The notes under the pieces are model-generated. The model worked only from the letters and a program-made list of their open reading frames with translations, was not told the DNA's origin and ran no database searches. The position numbers were made by a program, and so were the translations under genes. Source: Candidatus Woesearchaeota archaeon (GTDB lineage: Archaea; Nanobdellota; Nanobdellia; Woesearchaeales; UBA11576). Taken from it: 13,675 nt of DNA. The stretch lies in the NCBI GenBank assembly GCA_027083015.1, contig JALWQS010000141.1, forward strand, positions 1 to 13,675, written 5' to 3'. The first letter of the stretch is position 1. The number at the start of each line of letters is the position of its first letter. Below are positions 13,253-13,675 of this stretch, in pieces.

Positions 13253-13675
13253 TCAATAAAAACCATGTCGTTTCAGATCAGGTTTTTTTGCTGATTCTTC
13301 TCTTGCAGATGGTTTAGCAGGCTTTGTTTTATGCCTTCCTGTTGCTGCCCTATATGCATCTTCAGGTATCAAAGATACTGTTGTGGGTTGGGAAGGCTGC
13401 TGAGGTCTTCTCCCAGAATACGCGTCTTCAGGGATCAAAGAAACGCTATGGACAGGGTTGGTCCTGTGCCTTCCGGAACTTGCATGTCGTCGGTGATGTC
13501 TATGCCTGCTTGAGCTTCTTCTTGGTGCAGGTCTTGGTTTTGTTTCCTGTTTTTTTTCAGGTGTTGCAGGCTTAACTTTTGGCGTTACAGGTTTTGTTTC
13601 TGAAGCGCTTGGTTTAGGTTCAGGTTTCTGCTCTGCAGGTTCATCACTATTAGTAAAATAGGTTACCAAACCCTT
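13253..13675 (-). CDS. Basic Pro/Lys/Arg-rich protein with VSLIPEDAY repeats (5' part beyond window)
   Basis: The frame is open to the right edge, so 141 codons of the 3' part are visible; a TTG at 13669 is inside the frame and need not be the start. The visible part opens with KGLVTYFTNSDEPAEQ, then low-complexity Pro/Lys/Glu/Thr repeats (KPVTPKVKPATPEKK), a His/Arg/Ser cluster (SSSRHRHHRRHASS), two copies of VSLIPEDAY separated by a Gln/Pro/Ser linker, and a basic tail ending KRHGFY with stop TGA. GRHRTNP and GRHKTKP flank the motif region. No fold or family is recognised; the stretch is probably disordered and may be the tail of a larger protein. Its composition resembles the linker of the barrel-like protein downstream, which hints at a shared surface or envelope setting. 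It is not in one operon with that gene, because a T-rich terminator and a 602-bp spacer lie between them. Confidence 0.75.
   Translation of the reverse strand, partial: KGLVTYFTNSDEPAEQKPEPKPSASETKPVTPKVKPATPEKKQETKPRPAPRRSSSRHRHHRRHASSGRHRTNPVHSVSLIPEDAYSGRRPQQPSQPTTVSLIPEDAYRAATGRHKTKPAKPSAREESAKKPDLKRHGFY

Overview
The window looks like part of the genome of an uncultivated archaeon, most likely a DPANN-type lineage (Woesearchaeota or Pacearchaeota-like), though this is an inference. Support comes from arginine coded almost entirely by AGA/AGG, heavy use of ATA for isoleucine, BRE/TATA-like promoter elements, T-rich ends of genes, and large secreted proteins built from PKD, Fn3 and CARDB modules with many N-glycosylation sequons. 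No rRNA, tRNA or other phylogenetic marker is present, so a bacterium is not excluded.

All four recognisable protein genes lie on the minus strand, so transcription runs from right to left. In that order they are: (1) the 3' part of a basic, Pro/Lys/Arg-rich protein with a repeated peptide VSLIPEDAY (13253-13675, cut by the window edge); (2) a 602-bp spacer that holds the promoter of the next gene and, on the plus strand, a candidate small transcription unit with its own TATA-like box, a 60-codon ORF and a hairpin/T-run (about 12806-13077); (3) a 938-residue secreted protein with a conserved-looking N-terminal domain, a Pro/Arg/Ala-rich linker and about 525 C-terminal residues that read like a transmembrane beta-barrel (9834-12650); (4) only 71 bp further, a giant 2729-residue secreted protein with about 23 PKD domains, two Fn3-like domains, an Ig-like domain and a CARDB-like C-terminal part (1573-9762); (5) after a 263-bp spacer rich in small repeats and dyads, a secreted CARDB-type protein with a Cys-rich motif and a Gly run, whose 3' end is beyond the window (1-1309).

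All four proteins appear to belong to the cell surface or to a secreted structure. The barrel-like protein and the giant PKD protein are probably co-transcribed, and together they suggest a surface display or attachment apparatus: a possible membrane-embedded basal component with a basic linker, and a very long, acidic, probably calcium-stiffened and disulfide-stabilised fibre. This functional link is a hypothesis.

The most unusual observations are the outer-membrane-protein-like barrel in an archaeal-looking context, the strict co-occurrence of two cysteines in 14 of the 23 PKD domains, a stretch of 1638 residues of the PKD protein without a single lysine, a recent two-domain duplication, and the isolated plus-strand unit in the spacer.
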